64,000 nt of DNA from Acidobacteriota bacterium (GTDB lineage: Bacteria; Acidobacteriota; Terriglobia; Acidiferrales; UBA7541). The position numbers and the translations under genes were made by a program. Under the pieces are notes generated by a model. That model saw nothing but the letters and a program-made list of their open reading frames with translations, was not told where the DNA came from and ran no database searches. Location: positions 62,001-126,000 of the forward strand of contig JAJPIE010000049.1 of NCBI GenBank assembly GCA_021324935.1, in the 5' to 3' direction. Position 1 is the first letter of the stretch; the number at the start of each line of letters is the position of its first letter. Below are positions 1-7,413 of this stretch, piece after piece.

Positions 1-2
1 TT

Positions 3-899
3 GTGAAAGGCGCAGGCACAAACTCGACGACCGGGACCTTGAGCTTAATCCGATTCGGCGAAGTAGAAATTGGCTTCGGATTGGCGGTGATTTTGACCGC
101 GGCTTCGCTGACATCGCAGCCGCCGGGAGCGGATCTGACCGAAGATCGTGTGACGCTGCACGAGATTTGGGTTCGTTATGCACCAAGGATGCCACGGTTC
201 ACGAGCCCTCCGTTGCAAGACATTTCGCCCTCAGGCAAGGAAATGCGGCGCAAGCTCGTCGCCGCGGGTGTGAGGGTGCCGGCGGCCTTTTTGCCGGGGC
301 AGACGTTCTATCATCCGGACCTTCCGGGCGACATCGCGTGGTCGGAGTACAACCACAACTGGTCGGGAATGATCGTTTTCCTGATGGGGATTCTGGCGCT
401 GCTTTCGCGCAGCCGGTATTTTTCCTGGGCAAAGGTCTGGCCGCTGATGTTCCTGGGGATGGCGGTGTTTTTGTTTTTGCGGGCGGACCCGGAGAACTGG
501 CCGCTGGGGCCAAACGGATTCTGGGAAAGTTTCGGAGAGGCGGATGTGCTGCAACATCGGGCGGCCGTGCTGCTAATCATCGTCTTTGCGATTTTCCAAT
601 ACCTGGTGGAGACAAATCGCTTGAGGTCGCATGCGGCGGCGCTCGTGTTCCCCGGGGTGTGCGCGATCGGTGGTATCGTGCTGCTGACGCACATGCACGC
701 GATCACGAACATCAAAGAGGAGATGCTGATTGAGCTGAGCCATACGCCGCTGGCCATTTGCGGGATCATCGCAGGATGGGCGCGCTGGCTGGAACTGCGA
801 CTGCCAACGGAAAATAAAGTGCGGAAGTACCTGGCGTGGGTTTGGCCGGTGTGTTTTATTTTCGTTGGATTGCTCTTGATGGATTATCACGAGGCGTAG
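3..899 (+). CDS. CopD-like copper resistance membrane protein, C-terminal part (5' end outside window)
   Basis: The reading frame is open from the window edge, and the first possible start (GTG at base 3) begins inside a segment resembling the middle of CopD proteins (EIGFGLAVILTAASLTSQPP). The visible part therefore probably continues a longer gene. About five hydrophobic helices follow, roughly at residues 120-137, 143-160, 187-200, 212-232 and 275-294. An extracytoplasmic stretch rich in His and Pro (YHPDLPGDIAWSEYNHNW) lies between helices. CopD proteins are inner-membrane proteins linked to copper uptake or tolerance. The C-terminus and stop are intact. The family call is from recognition of the motif and helix pattern; the substrate is inferred. 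Confidence 0.6.
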   Translation: MKGAGTNSTTGTLSLIRFGEVEIGFGLAVILTAASLTSQPPGADLTEDRVTLHEIWVRYAPRMPRFTSPPLQDISPSGKEMRRKLVAAGVRVPAAFLPGQTFYHPDLPGDIAWSEYNHNWSGMIVFLMGILALLSRSRYFSWAKVWPLMFLGMAVFLFLRADPENWPLGPNGFWESFGEADVLQHRAAVLLIIVFAIFQYLVETNRLRSHAAALVFPGVCAIGGIVLLTHMHAITNIKEEMLIELSHTPLAICGIIAGWARWLELRLPTENKVRKYLAWVWPVCFIFVGLLLMDYHEA

Positions 900-904
900 A
901 GGCG

Positions 905-1048
905 AGAAGCCAGAAAGCAGCGATTGGATACTTGCGGGCAGCGAGCAGATAGCGGCGAGCAGACCCAGAAAGCCCTACGATGCCTGCTTCCTATTTCGCG
1001 GGTCGAAATGTTCTGGTAACTGGTGACCGATGACTGACATCTGATATC
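905..1048. repeat. degenerate 7-bp tandem repeat tract
   Basis: The gap between the CopD-like gene and pncA consists largely of heptads. At 905-925 and 940-974 they read AGAAGCC, AGAAAGC, AGCGATT and AGCGAGC, AGATAGC, GGCGAGC, AGACCCA. At 1014-1048 five heptads in phase read TGGTAAC, TGGTGAC, CGATGAC, TGACATC, TGATATC. Similar tracts lie at 25966-25993 and 60553-60573. They resemble the short tandem heptamer repeats known from some bacterial intergenic regions. Function is unknown. Confidence 0.55.
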
Positions 1049-1116
1049 CCGAACGAATGACGGCTCCACGGCTGAGGCCGGGCGAGGAACAAGCAAGGCA
1101 TAGGAGACAGATTCAG

Positions 1117-1689
1117 ATGACCAACACGGCGCTGGTGGTGGTGGATGTGCAGAGGGATTTTTGCGAAGGCGGAGCGCTGGCCGCCGCGAATACGATGTCG
1201 TTGCTGCAGCCACTGAAGGGGTTTGTTGAGGCGGCGAGGCGGCAGGGGATTCTGGTGGTATATACGCAAGACTGGCATCCGGAGAACCACAGTTCCTTCA
1301 AAGCAAATGGCGGGCCATGGCCTGTACATTGTGTGGCGGGGCAGGCCGGGTCGGAATTGATGCCACCGTTGATGGCTGAGAGTGGAGACGTGGTGATCCA
1401 CAAGGGGGTGGCAGTGCAAGGCGCAGGGTATTCGGGATTCGACGAGACTGAATTGGAGCAAAAGCTTCGTGAGAACGGCGTGCGACGCGTGGGAGTGGCC
1501 GGCGTCGCCACGGAATATTGCGTGCGTGCGACGGCTTTGGATGCGCAGAGGGCGAAATTTGAGACTACGGTACTGACGGATTTGATCCGGGCGGTGCAGG
1601 ATGCGGATGTGCCGAAGGTGCTGGAGGAACTGCGCGGTTCAGGTGTGAAGTTGGAGCCGGCGCAGGATTGGCTGACGAGGAGTCGGTAA
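1117..1689 (+). CDS. pncA: nicotinamidase/pyrazinamidase (isochorismatase-like hydrolase)
   Basis: The protein (190 aa) is a cysteine hydrolase that deamidates nicotinamide to nicotinate for NAD salvage. The catalytic Asp is in VVDVQRDFCEGGALA, the metal-site residues are in the QDWHPENHSSF stretch, the catalytic Lys is in VIHKG, and the nucleophilic Cys is in VATEYCVRATALDA. Length fits the family. ATG 1117 is preferred over the in-frame ATG 20 codons upstream because AGGAGA lies 9 nt before it and the family begins at this point (TNTALVVVDVQ). It appears monocistronic. A hairpin-forming repeat follows the stop directly. Confidence 0.93.
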   Translation: MTNTALVVVDVQRDFCEGGALAAANTMSLLQPLKGFVEAARRQGILVVYTQDWHPENHSSFKANGGPWPVHCVAGQAGSELMPPLMAESGDVVIHKGVAVQGAGYSGFDETELEQKLRENGVRRVGVAGVATEYCVRATALDAQRAKFETTVLTDLIRAVQDADVPKVLEELRGSGVKLEPAQDWLTRSR

Positions 1690-1723
1690 GAAAGCCGCCG
1701 ATCGGGAGATCGGCGTTGCCCGG
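1690..1723 (+). repeat. extragenic hairpin repeat, copy A
   Basis: An 8-bp perfect stem CGCCGATC (1696-1703) / GATCGGCG (1708-1715) with loop GGGA lies right after pncA. The sequence around it aligns with 26007-26040 (shared GTAAGAA, GCCGAT, GGGAGATCG, GTT and CCC blocks), so it looks like one copy of a dispersed element. There is no T-run, so it is not a classical terminator, though it could protect a 3' end. Confidence 0.5.
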
Positions 1724-1738
1724 GAAATCTCCGAGAAC

Positions 1739-2269
1739 TTAATTTTGGGCGAGGAGGGCGTCGAAATAGGCGACCATTTCGGCGGAATTCCAGTCCTGAG
1801 GACCGATGACCTTGCGGGCGATTTTGCCGCGGCGGTCGATGATATAGGTTTCCGGATACATCACGGTGCCGTAGTCCTGGGCGTATTTCTTGGAGGCGTC
1901 GCGGGAAGTGGGGAAGTTGATGCCGTGGTCCTGAATGAATTTCTCGTATGCGGATTGGTCGTCATCGACGCTGACCCCGAGCACCACGCCGTTCCGATTT
2001 GAGATGCGCTTGTTGAGCTCGATCAGCGACGGCGTCTCTTCCACACAGGGCGGGCACCAGGTGGCCCAGAAGTTCAGCACAACGACCTTGCCGCGAAAAT
2101 CGGTGAGGTGTTCGGCCTTGCCGTTAATTTCGAGAGGAATGTCTTCGGCGGTCTTTCCCGCAACGGAAGATTCGCCCTGGCGATAGTGGGGAAGGGTAAA
2201 AAAGGCCAGGACAAATGCGGCAAAACCCATACTGCCCCAGGCCATGATTTTCCGGAGAAATGTGTTCAT
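1739..2269 (-). CDS. TlpA/ResA-like membrane-anchored thioredoxin
   Basis: The 176-aa protein has an N-terminal membrane anchor (about residues 9-27) and then a thioredoxin fold facing the periplasm. The redox site is FWATWCPPC, with the cis-Pro region at VMYPETYIID. Such proteins reduce disulfides, classically in c-type cytochrome maturation, but no ccm or ccs gene lies nearby, so the partner is unknown. It is transcribed away from the glycosyltransferase gene at 2338. The start has GGAGAA upstream on the minus strand. Confidence 0.88.
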   Translation of the reverse strand: MNTFLRKIMAWGSMGFAAFVLAFFTLPHYRQGESSVAGKTAEDIPLEINGKAEHLTDFRGKVVVLNFWATWCPPCVEETPSLIELNKRISNRNGVVLGVSVDDDQSAYEKFIQDHGINFPTSRDASKKYAQDYGTVMYPETYIIDRRGKIARKVIGPQDWNSAEMVAYFDALLAQN

Positions 2270-2273
2270 ACAA

Positions 2274-2282
2274 CGCTATAAT
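2274..2282 (+). promoter_or_regulatory. candidate extended -10 promoter element CGCTATAAT
   Basis: A consensus TATAAT preceded by CGC lies 55 bp before the glycosyltransferase start. No -35 hexamer is recognisable at 16-18 bp. The same CGCTATAAT occurs before murQ (minus strand, 18245-18253) and before the E1 dehydrogenase gene (37552-37560). Confidence 0.45.
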
Positions 2283-2337
2283 AACGTACAGCGCCCTCAC
2301 CGGAAAGTGCGGATAATCACGTTAAATCGCGAAGGTT

Positions 2338-3396
2338 ATGCGTCACAGCACGAAAAATAACGAGCGTGTAAGCGCCATCGTTCCGGCACGCAATGAAGAG
2401 GCGGTGATCGCGGAGTGCGTGCAATCGCTGACGCCCCAGGAGGAGATTGCGGAGATTCTGGTGGTGGATGACGAATCTTCGGACCGCACGGCGGAGATCG
2501 TAAGGGGGCTGGCCGCGGAATGCGCCAAGGTGCGGTTGCTAGAGACTGCGGACCTTCCGGCTGGTTGGGTCGGGAAGAACCACGCGGTGTGGATCGGGGC
2601 GAATCAGGCGCGCGGCGAATGGCTGCTGTTTACGGACGCGGACGCGGTACACACACCGGATTCCGCCGCAAGGGCTTTGCAGGTTGCCCTTCGGGAGAAT
2701 GCGGCGATGGTTTCCTTCTCGCCGGAGCAGTTGCTCGAAAGTTGGTACGAGAAGGCGACGATTCCCTACGTGTACGCGAGATTAGGGAGCCTGTTTCGCT
2801 TTGAGGAAGTGAACGATCCGAATTCTGCGAGGGCGGCGGCCAACGGTCAGTTTATTTTGATCCGGCGGGAAGTATACGAAGCGGTGGACGGGCATGCCAG
2901 CGTGGCGTCAAACGTTCTGGAAGATGTGGCGCTGGCTGCGCGGGTGAAGGGGGCCGGGCACCGGATTTGGTTTGGCAGCGGAGTTGGAATTGTGCGGGTA
3001 CGGATGTACCGGTCGTTCGAGGCGATGTGGGAGGGGTGGAAGAAAAACCTCTACGCGTTGATGGGGGGGACGGCCGAAGCGGTGAAATCCGAGATGTCAC
3101 GCGCACTACTGCCCATGCTTACAGCGATGCTGGCAGCGGCTGCCGTTTGGATCGTATCCGCATCGGCGGAATTTGCTCTTGGCATGCTTGCCGCTGGATG
3201 GCTCGGACTGACAACGGCTTTCGCGCTGGAGTTGCAACGCCACGGCTTCCCGCCAAAACTAGCAGTTTACGGCATTCCGGGCAGAGTTTTGTTTGCGGGG
3301 GTGCTTTGGGACTCCTACCAAAGCCATCGGAACGGCCGTCTGGAATGGAAGGGGCGGGCGTATCCTGCGGATACCCCTGACGCATCCAAAGGATAG
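2338..3396 (+). CDS. family 2 glycosyltransferase, membrane-associated
   Basis: The 352-aa protein has a GT-A domain with VSAIVPARNEE at the N-terminus, the nucleotide-sugar region EILVVDDESSDRT, and a DxD-like motif FTDADAV near residue 100. The second acidic motif NVLEDVALAARVK lies near residue 210. Two or three hydrophobic segments follow (about 255-300), so it sits on the inner membrane. The layout resembles HpnB- and CrtQ-type transferases acting on lipid or isoprenoid acceptors. The acceptor cannot be told from sequence. The next gene starts 10 bp after its stop, suggesting co-transcription. Confidence 0.8.
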   Translation: MRHSTKNNERVSAIVPARNEEAVIAECVQSLTPQEEIAEILVVDDESSDRTAEIVRGLAAECAKVRLLETADLPAGWVGKNHAVWIGANQARGEWLLFTDADAVHTPDSAARALQVALRENAAMVSFSPEQLLESWYEKATIPYVYARLGSLFRFEEVNDPNSARAAANGQFILIRREVYEAVDGHASVASNVLEDVALAARVKGAGHRIWFGSGVGIVRVRMYRSFEAMWEGWKKNLYALMGGTAEAVKSEMSRALLPMLTAMLAAAAVWIVSASAEFALGMLAAGWLGLTTAFALELQRHGFPPKLAVYGIPGRVLFAGVLWDSYQSHRNGRLEWKGRAYPADTPDASKG

Positions 3397-3405
3397 ACGA
3401 ACAAG

Positions 3406-3828
3406 ATGATTTATCTGACCAGGAAACTGGAATTTTCGGCCTCGCATATGTATCACAACCCGGCGTTAAGCGCCGAGGAGAACAAGCGGATTTTTGGGAA
3501 ATGCAATAACCCGCACGGGCACGGACACAATTACACGCTGGAAGTGACCGTAGCCGGGGAGCCGGATCCCGTGACCGGTATGGTGCTGGATTTGAAGGAA
3601 CTGAAGGATATTCTGGAACGGGAAATCATGCAGCGGATGGACCACCGGTTTTTGAATTATGAGGTGGAGGAATTAAATGGGCAGATTCCGACCTGCGAAA
3701 ACATTGCGCAGGTGATCTGGAAGCTGCTGGAGCCGAAGATCACAAAGGGAAGGTTGCATAAGGTTCGGCTCTATGAAACGCCAGACCTGTTTGCGGATTG
3801 CTACCGCAGCGGAGCGCAAGGAGCGTGA
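3406..3828 (+). CDS. queD: 6-carboxytetrahydropterin synthase / 6-pyruvoyl-tetrahydropterin synthase family, paralogue 1
   Basis: This 140-aa T-fold enzyme converts dihydroneopterin triphosphate, the product of FolE, to a tetrahydropterin. The zinc ligands are the His of EFSASHM and the two His of HGHGHNY. The catalytic Cys is in GKCNNPHG, and the pterin-binding Glu is in VRLYETPD. QueD makes the queuosine precursor; PTPS makes the biopterin precursor. The sequence does not separate these clearly. A paralogue overlaps its stop codon and folE follows, so substrate production and use are clustered. Confidence 0.85.
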   Translation: MIYLTRKLEFSASHMYHNPALSAEENKRIFGKCNNPHGHGHNYTLEVTVAGEPDPVTGMVLDLKELKDILEREIMQRMDHRFLNYEVEELNGQIPTCENIAQVIWKLLEPKITKGRLHKVRLYETPDLFADCYRSGAQGA

Positions 3829-4250
3829 AGGACGGACTCAAAATCGAATTGGGGCGGCGCTACCGGTTTTCGGCGTCGCACCGGCTGCACAGCGGAATGC
3901 TGAGCGAAGAGGAAAACCGGCGTGTCTATGGAAAATGCAACAACCTGCTTGGGCACGGGCATAACTACGTGGTGGAGGTCCGCGTGTCAGGAACCGTGGA
4001 TCCGGCCACGGGCATGGTCGCGAACCTGGCGGATCTTGACGGATTTGTGGAGAAGGAAGTAATCGAGCCCTTTGACCACAAATTGCTGAACGAGGATGTG
4101 GCCGCGTTTCGCGAGCACGTGCCGACGACAGAGCACCTCTGTACGGAGATTTACCAGCGCCTGAAACACTTCCCAAAGGCGAAGCTCGAAAGCGTGCGCG
4201 TGGAGGAGACCTCCAACAACGCGTTCGAATACGCCGGGGAAGAACTTTAG
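3825..4250 (+). CDS. 6-pyruvoyl-tetrahydropterin synthase / QueD family, paralogue 2
   Basis: This is a second T-fold pterin synthase (141 aa) in tandem with the first. It keeps the zinc triad (FSASHRL and HGHGHNY), the catalytic Cys (GKCNNLLG) and the terminal Glu (VRVEETSN). The start GTG 3825 overlaps the previous stop as GTGA, implying translational coupling; an upstream in-frame start would overlap more deeply and lacks support. The pair differ in the region after the DH motif (IPTCENIA versus VPTTEHLC), so they probably act on different products, for example one for queuosine and one for biopterin or folate. That split is inference. Confidence 0.82.
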   Translation: MKDGLKIELGRRYRFSASHRLHSGMLSEEENRRVYGKCNNLLGHGHNYVVEVRVSGTVDPATGMVANLADLDGFVEKEVIEPFDHKLLNEDVAAFREHVPTTEHLCTEIYQRLKHFPKAKLESVRVEETSNNAFEYAGEEL

Positions 4251-4284
4251 GATCGCGTGGCGGTCCGGCAAAAGGGGAAGTCCA

Positions 4285-4896
4285 GTGACAAAGCCAACGG
4301 AGATTTTGCTAACCGAACCAAAGATCGAGACGTCGAAAGAGAGCATCGCCGACCTGGTGCGGAAGATGATCGTGCTGCTGGGTGAGGACCCGGATCGCGA
4401 GGGGCTGCGGAAGACGCCGGAGCGCTTCGAGAAGGCGCTCAAGTTCCTGACCAGCGGCTATCACCAGAACCTGGACAGCGTGCTGAACGGCGCGACGTTC
4501 AGCGTGCACTATGACGAGATGGTGGTGGTGAAGGACATTGAGTTCTTCAGCTTGTGCGAGCACCACCTGCTGCCGTTTTTCGGCAAGGCGCACGTGGCCT
4601 ACCTGCCGAGCAAGCGCGTGCTGGGCTTGAGCAAGATCGCGCGGCTGGTGAACATGTACGCGCGGCGGCTGCAGATCCAGGAGCGCATGACCAGCCAGAT
4701 TGCGGAGGCGATTTCGGAGAAGATCAGCCCGGAAGGCGTGGGCGTAATCATCGAGGCGCGGCATCTGTGTATGCAGATGCGCGGAGTGGAGAAACAACAT
4801 GGGCAAGCGGTGACAAGCGCGATGCTGGGATCGTTCCGGCATAACAAGCAGACGCGGGATGAATTTTTGTCGCTGGTGAAATCGAAGAAGGAATAG
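4285..4896 (+). CDS. folE: GTP cyclohydrolase I
   Basis: The 203-aa enzyme converts GTP to 7,8-dihydroneopterin triphosphate, the entry step to folate, biopterin and queuosine. Family signatures are [15 protein letters not shown], the zinc and active-site region [20 protein letters not shown], and the second zinc Cys region [11 protein letters not shown]. The CEHH and LCM cysteines of the zinc-dependent type are present. It lies 34 bp after the PTPS pair and supplies their substrate. Confidence 0.96.
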   Translation: MTKPTEILLTEPKIETSKESIADLVRKMIVLLGEDPDREGLRKTPERFEKALKFLTSGYHQNLDSVLNGATFSVHYDEMVVVKDIEFFSLCEHHLLPFFGKAHVAYLPSKRVLGLSKIARLVNMYARRLQIQERMTSQIAEAISEKISPEGVGVIIEARHLCMQMRGVEKQHGQAVTSAMLGSFRHNKQTRDEFLSLVKSKKE

Positions 4897-4944
4897 CGCT
4901 TTCCAAATCGATATTTCCAAAGGCCCATTTGAGCGAGGGGGAGT

Positions 4945-5571
4945 ATGCGGAACAAGAAACTTCTGGTTTCGACGCTGCTCCTTCTCGCCGTTTTTGTTTC
5001 TGCAACGTGGGGGATTTCGCAGAGCGAGATCCAGCAACTCGCCCGGTTGATGAATTGGAAGCCGGGGCAGGTGATTGCCGACGTTGGAGCGGGCGAGGGG
5101 GAGATTGGATTTGCGGCGGCGGAACAGGTGGGGGCGAGCGGAAAGATCTATCTGACGGAGTTGGACGAACAGAAGCTGGCCAATCTGAAAAAGGAAGCCG
5201 AACAGCGGAAGTTGAGGAACGTGGCGGTGGTGGAAGCGGCCGAGAAGAAGACTAATTTGCCTGCCAATTGTTGCGACGCGATTATCCTGCGGCGCGTTTA
5301 TCATCACCTGACCGCGCCAGCAGAGATGGATTCGAGCTTGCTGCGCTCGCTGAAGCCCGGCGGGGAACTGGTGGTGATCGATTTTCCGCCGCGGAAGTCG
5401 CTGACGGAGAGCGATCCCGTAAGGGGCGTACCGGCCAACCGTGGTGGACACGGGATTCCGAAAAAGATTCTGGTGCAGGAATTGGCCGCGGCGGGATTTG
5501 TCGCGGAAAAGACGATCGAAAGTTGGCCGGACGACAATTACCTGGTGATCTTTCGAAAGCCGAAGCACTAA
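4945..5571 (+). CDS. exported class I SAM-dependent methyltransferase-like protein
   Basis: The 208-aa protein starts with a clear signal sequence (MRNKKLLVSTLLLLAVFVSA). A Rossmann methyltransferase domain follows: motif I VIADVGAGEGEIGF, the acidic end of strand 2 (YLTELDE), and LRRVYHHL and LKPGGELVVIDF further on. SAM-binding residues look intact, which is odd for a protein sent out of the cytoplasm, where SAM is not expected. The signal may instead act as an uncleaved anchor. It sits 48 bp after folE, but no pathway link is evident. Confidence 0.75.
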   Translation: MRNKKLLVSTLLLLAVFVSATWGISQSEIQQLARLMNWKPGQVIADVGAGEGEIGFAAAEQVGASGKIYLTELDEQKLANLKKEAEQRKLRNVAVVEAAEKKTNLPANCCDAIILRRVYHHLTAPAEMDSSLLRSLKPGGELVVIDFPPRKSLTESDPVRGVPANRGGHGIPKKILVQELAAAGFVAEKTIESWPDDNYLVIFRKPKH

Positions 5572-5706
5572 TTCTCCGGCGCATCGCGCTCCGGCCGGGC
5601 AAGGCGGTCCCCTGCAAAGGGCGAGAGAAATAAATCACACCAGAAAGTGTGCCGGGTGAACGGACACCTGCGGCGCGCCAAAGACACAGACGGAGGGCCG
5701 TGCTTT

Positions 5707-6276
5707 TTAGTTGCGGGCGCGGGAGCGGCGGACGCGGTCGCGATTGCCGCACGTGGCGTCGTTGCACCAGCGGCGGACGTTTCCCTTGGTGCGATCCACA
5801 AAAACCCAGAGGCAGCCGGGATTCGCGCAGATCTTCAAGCGATTGTGGGGATCGTGGGCGAGCGACTCGGCGAGGGAAGCGGCGATGCGGGCGAGCGCGT
5901 CTGGCCAGCCAATTTGTGCGGCGGCAACCGCAAGATGCAACCCATTTTGGTTCTCCACCAGTTGCCGGAAAACCGGTACTTTCAGCCAATTGTTGAGCGC
6001 CGCCACGTCGTTGGCACGCAACGGCGAACCGGCGGAAGTCTTCTGAACCAGGTGACGAAGCAACTTGCGAAGCCTGCGGAGTTCCTGGAGTTCAGCGGGG
6101 CCCGGCGGGGGCACGTGGAAATGCCAATGCACGAGGAAGTCGGCGATCCACTGGGGGTCATCGAGAAAATCGGTGAGTTTGCCGTAGCCGTCCCACATTT
6201 CGCTGTTGGTGAGGTCGACCCAGGGCGAGACTAGGCCGAAGTGATGGATGCGAAAGGGATGGGAAGCGGGGATCAT
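5707..6276 (-). CDS. CGNR zinc-finger / ABATE-domain transcriptional regulator
   Basis: The 189-aa protein has the two-part layout of the family: an N-terminal ABATE-like domain (about residues 10-130) and a C-terminal treble-clef finger with KICANPGCLWVFVDRTKGNVRRWCNDATCGNRDRVRR, of which CANPGC and WCNDATCGNR carry the metal-binding cysteines. Members are putative stress-related regulators. The basic C-terminus fits DNA binding. It is divergent from an EamA exporter, and a 12-bp inverted repeat lies 1 bp before its start and again just before the exporter gene, so it probably controls both. Confidence 0.85.
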   Translation of the reverse strand: MIPASHPFRIHHFGLVSPWVDLTNSEMWDGYGKLTDFLDDPQWIADFLVHWHFHVPPPGPAELQELRRLRKLLRHLVQKTSAGSPLRANDVAALNNWLKVPVFRQLVENQNGLHLAVAAAQIGWPDALARIAASLAESLAHDPHNRLKICANPGCLWVFVDRTKGNVRRWCNDATCGNRDRVRRSRARN

Positions 6277-6277
6277 G

Positions 6278-6356
6278 GTAATGAGATAAAAGCAGTTGAC
6301 ACGTTACAAGAGCGCTTGTATCGTATGAAACGAGTATAGCATTGTTATCTCATTAC
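6278..6356. promoter_or_regulatory. paired operator: perfect 12-bp inverted repeat between divergent genes
   Basis: GTAATGAGATAA at 6278-6289 and its exact reverse complement TTATCTCATTAC at 6345-6356 are 67 bp apart centre to centre. Read in the direction of each gene, the same TTATCTCATTAC comes just before the start codon: 1 bp before the CGNR gene and 11 bp before the EamA gene. The symmetry points to a regulator site for both promoters, most simply bound by the CGNR protein. Confidence 0.65.
6296..6324 (+). promoter_or_regulatory. sigma70-type promoter for the EamA transporter gene
   Basis: TTGACA (6296-6301) and TATCGT (6319-6324) are separated by 17 bp. Transcription would start near 6331, placing the second half of the inverted repeat in the 5' leader. 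Confidence 0.6.
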
Positions 6357-6367
6357 ACGGGAATTTT

Positions 6368-7330
6368 ATGAGCGACACGACCCAAACGATAGCGGCCTCG
6401 GCGGGACTACTGAAAACCAAGGAAGCTGGGAACGCTCCGCGAATCCAGGTGATCCTGGCGTTTTTGGCCATTTACCTGATTTGGGGTTCCACGTACCTGG
6501 CCATTCGTTATGCGGTGGAGACGATACCCCCACTGGTGACGGCGGGATTCCGGCATCTGATCGCCGGGACGATTCTGCTCTCGTGGCTGCTGGTGAAAGG
6601 GCAGAGGCCGAGCCGGGCGCAGGTTCTCGCGAGCGTCGTGATTGGCTTCTTTTTTTTCTTGATTGGCCACGGTTCGTTGCATTGGGCGGAGCAGTACGTG
6701 CCCAGCGGAACGGCTTCACTGCTGATTGCAATTGAACCGATTATCGTGTTCCTGATGTCCTCGGCGGGGGCCCGCGTATGGCGAGTGAACGGTTTGCTGG
6801 TGGGGGGTATCCTGTCCGGATTGATTGGAGTAGGGATCCTGGTGAGTGGCGCCAGCCTGGGCGCCGGGGGACATGGCGCGTTGGGACCCTTTGCGGTGCT
6901 TCTGGGGGCGATGTCCTGGTCCTACGGGATTATCTATTCGCGCAAGTCGAAGCTATCGGGCAACCCACTGTTGCTTTCGGCGCTATCGTTGCTGGCGGGA
7001 GCGGTCATGCTGCTGACGGCGGCAGCGCTGGCGGGAGAGTTCAAATCCTTCAGGATTGCCAGCGTTACGCCAAGATCTTGGGCGTCGTTGGGCTACCTGA
7101 TTGTGTTCGGCTCGATTATCGCGTTCACAGCCTACAACTGGCTACTGGAGCACTATTCACCGACGCTTGTGGCGACGCATACATACGTCAATCCCGTTGT
7201 GGCCGTGCTGCTGGGGTGGCTGCTGGGCGGGGAGGCGATCACGGTGAGCGTGGCGATGGCGGCGACGATGGTGGTGGGTGCGGTGGTACTAGTCGACCGA
7301 GGGACCAATAAACTGTACCACCTGCGATAA
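6368..7330 (+). CDS. EamA/DMT-superfamily transporter (RhaT/YedA-like)
   Basis: The 320-aa inner-membrane protein has ten hydrophobic helices in two repeated halves. The first half opens with LAIYLIWGSTYLAIRYAVETIPPL, typical of YedA-like carriers, and the GHGSLHWAEQYVPSGTASLL stretch is also characteristic. Members export metabolites or amino acids; the substrate here is unknown. Being divergent from a CGNR stress regulator with a shared operator suggests inducible efflux. Confidence 0.85.
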   Translation: MSDTTQTIAASAGLLKTKEAGNAPRIQVILAFLAIYLIWGSTYLAIRYAVETIPPLVTAGFRHLIAGTILLSWLLVKGQRPSRAQVLASVVIGFFFFLIGHGSLHWAEQYVPSGTASLLIAIEPIIVFLMSSAGARVWRVNGLLVGGILSGLIGVGILVSGASLGAGGHGALGPFAVLLGAMSWSYGIIYSRKSKLSGNPLLLSALSLLAGAVMLLTAAALAGEFKSFRIASVTPRSWASLGYLIVFGSIIAFTAYNWLLEHYSPTLVATHTYVNPVVAVLLGWLLGGEAITVSVAMAATMVVGAVVLVDRGTNKLYHLR

Positions 7331-7413
7331 CTTAATTCTGCAAATTGAAGAAATAAAGAGACTTTTGCTTGCTACTCGGCGTGGCCTGTGGTGAACTTTC
7401 CTAGACGCGTGCC

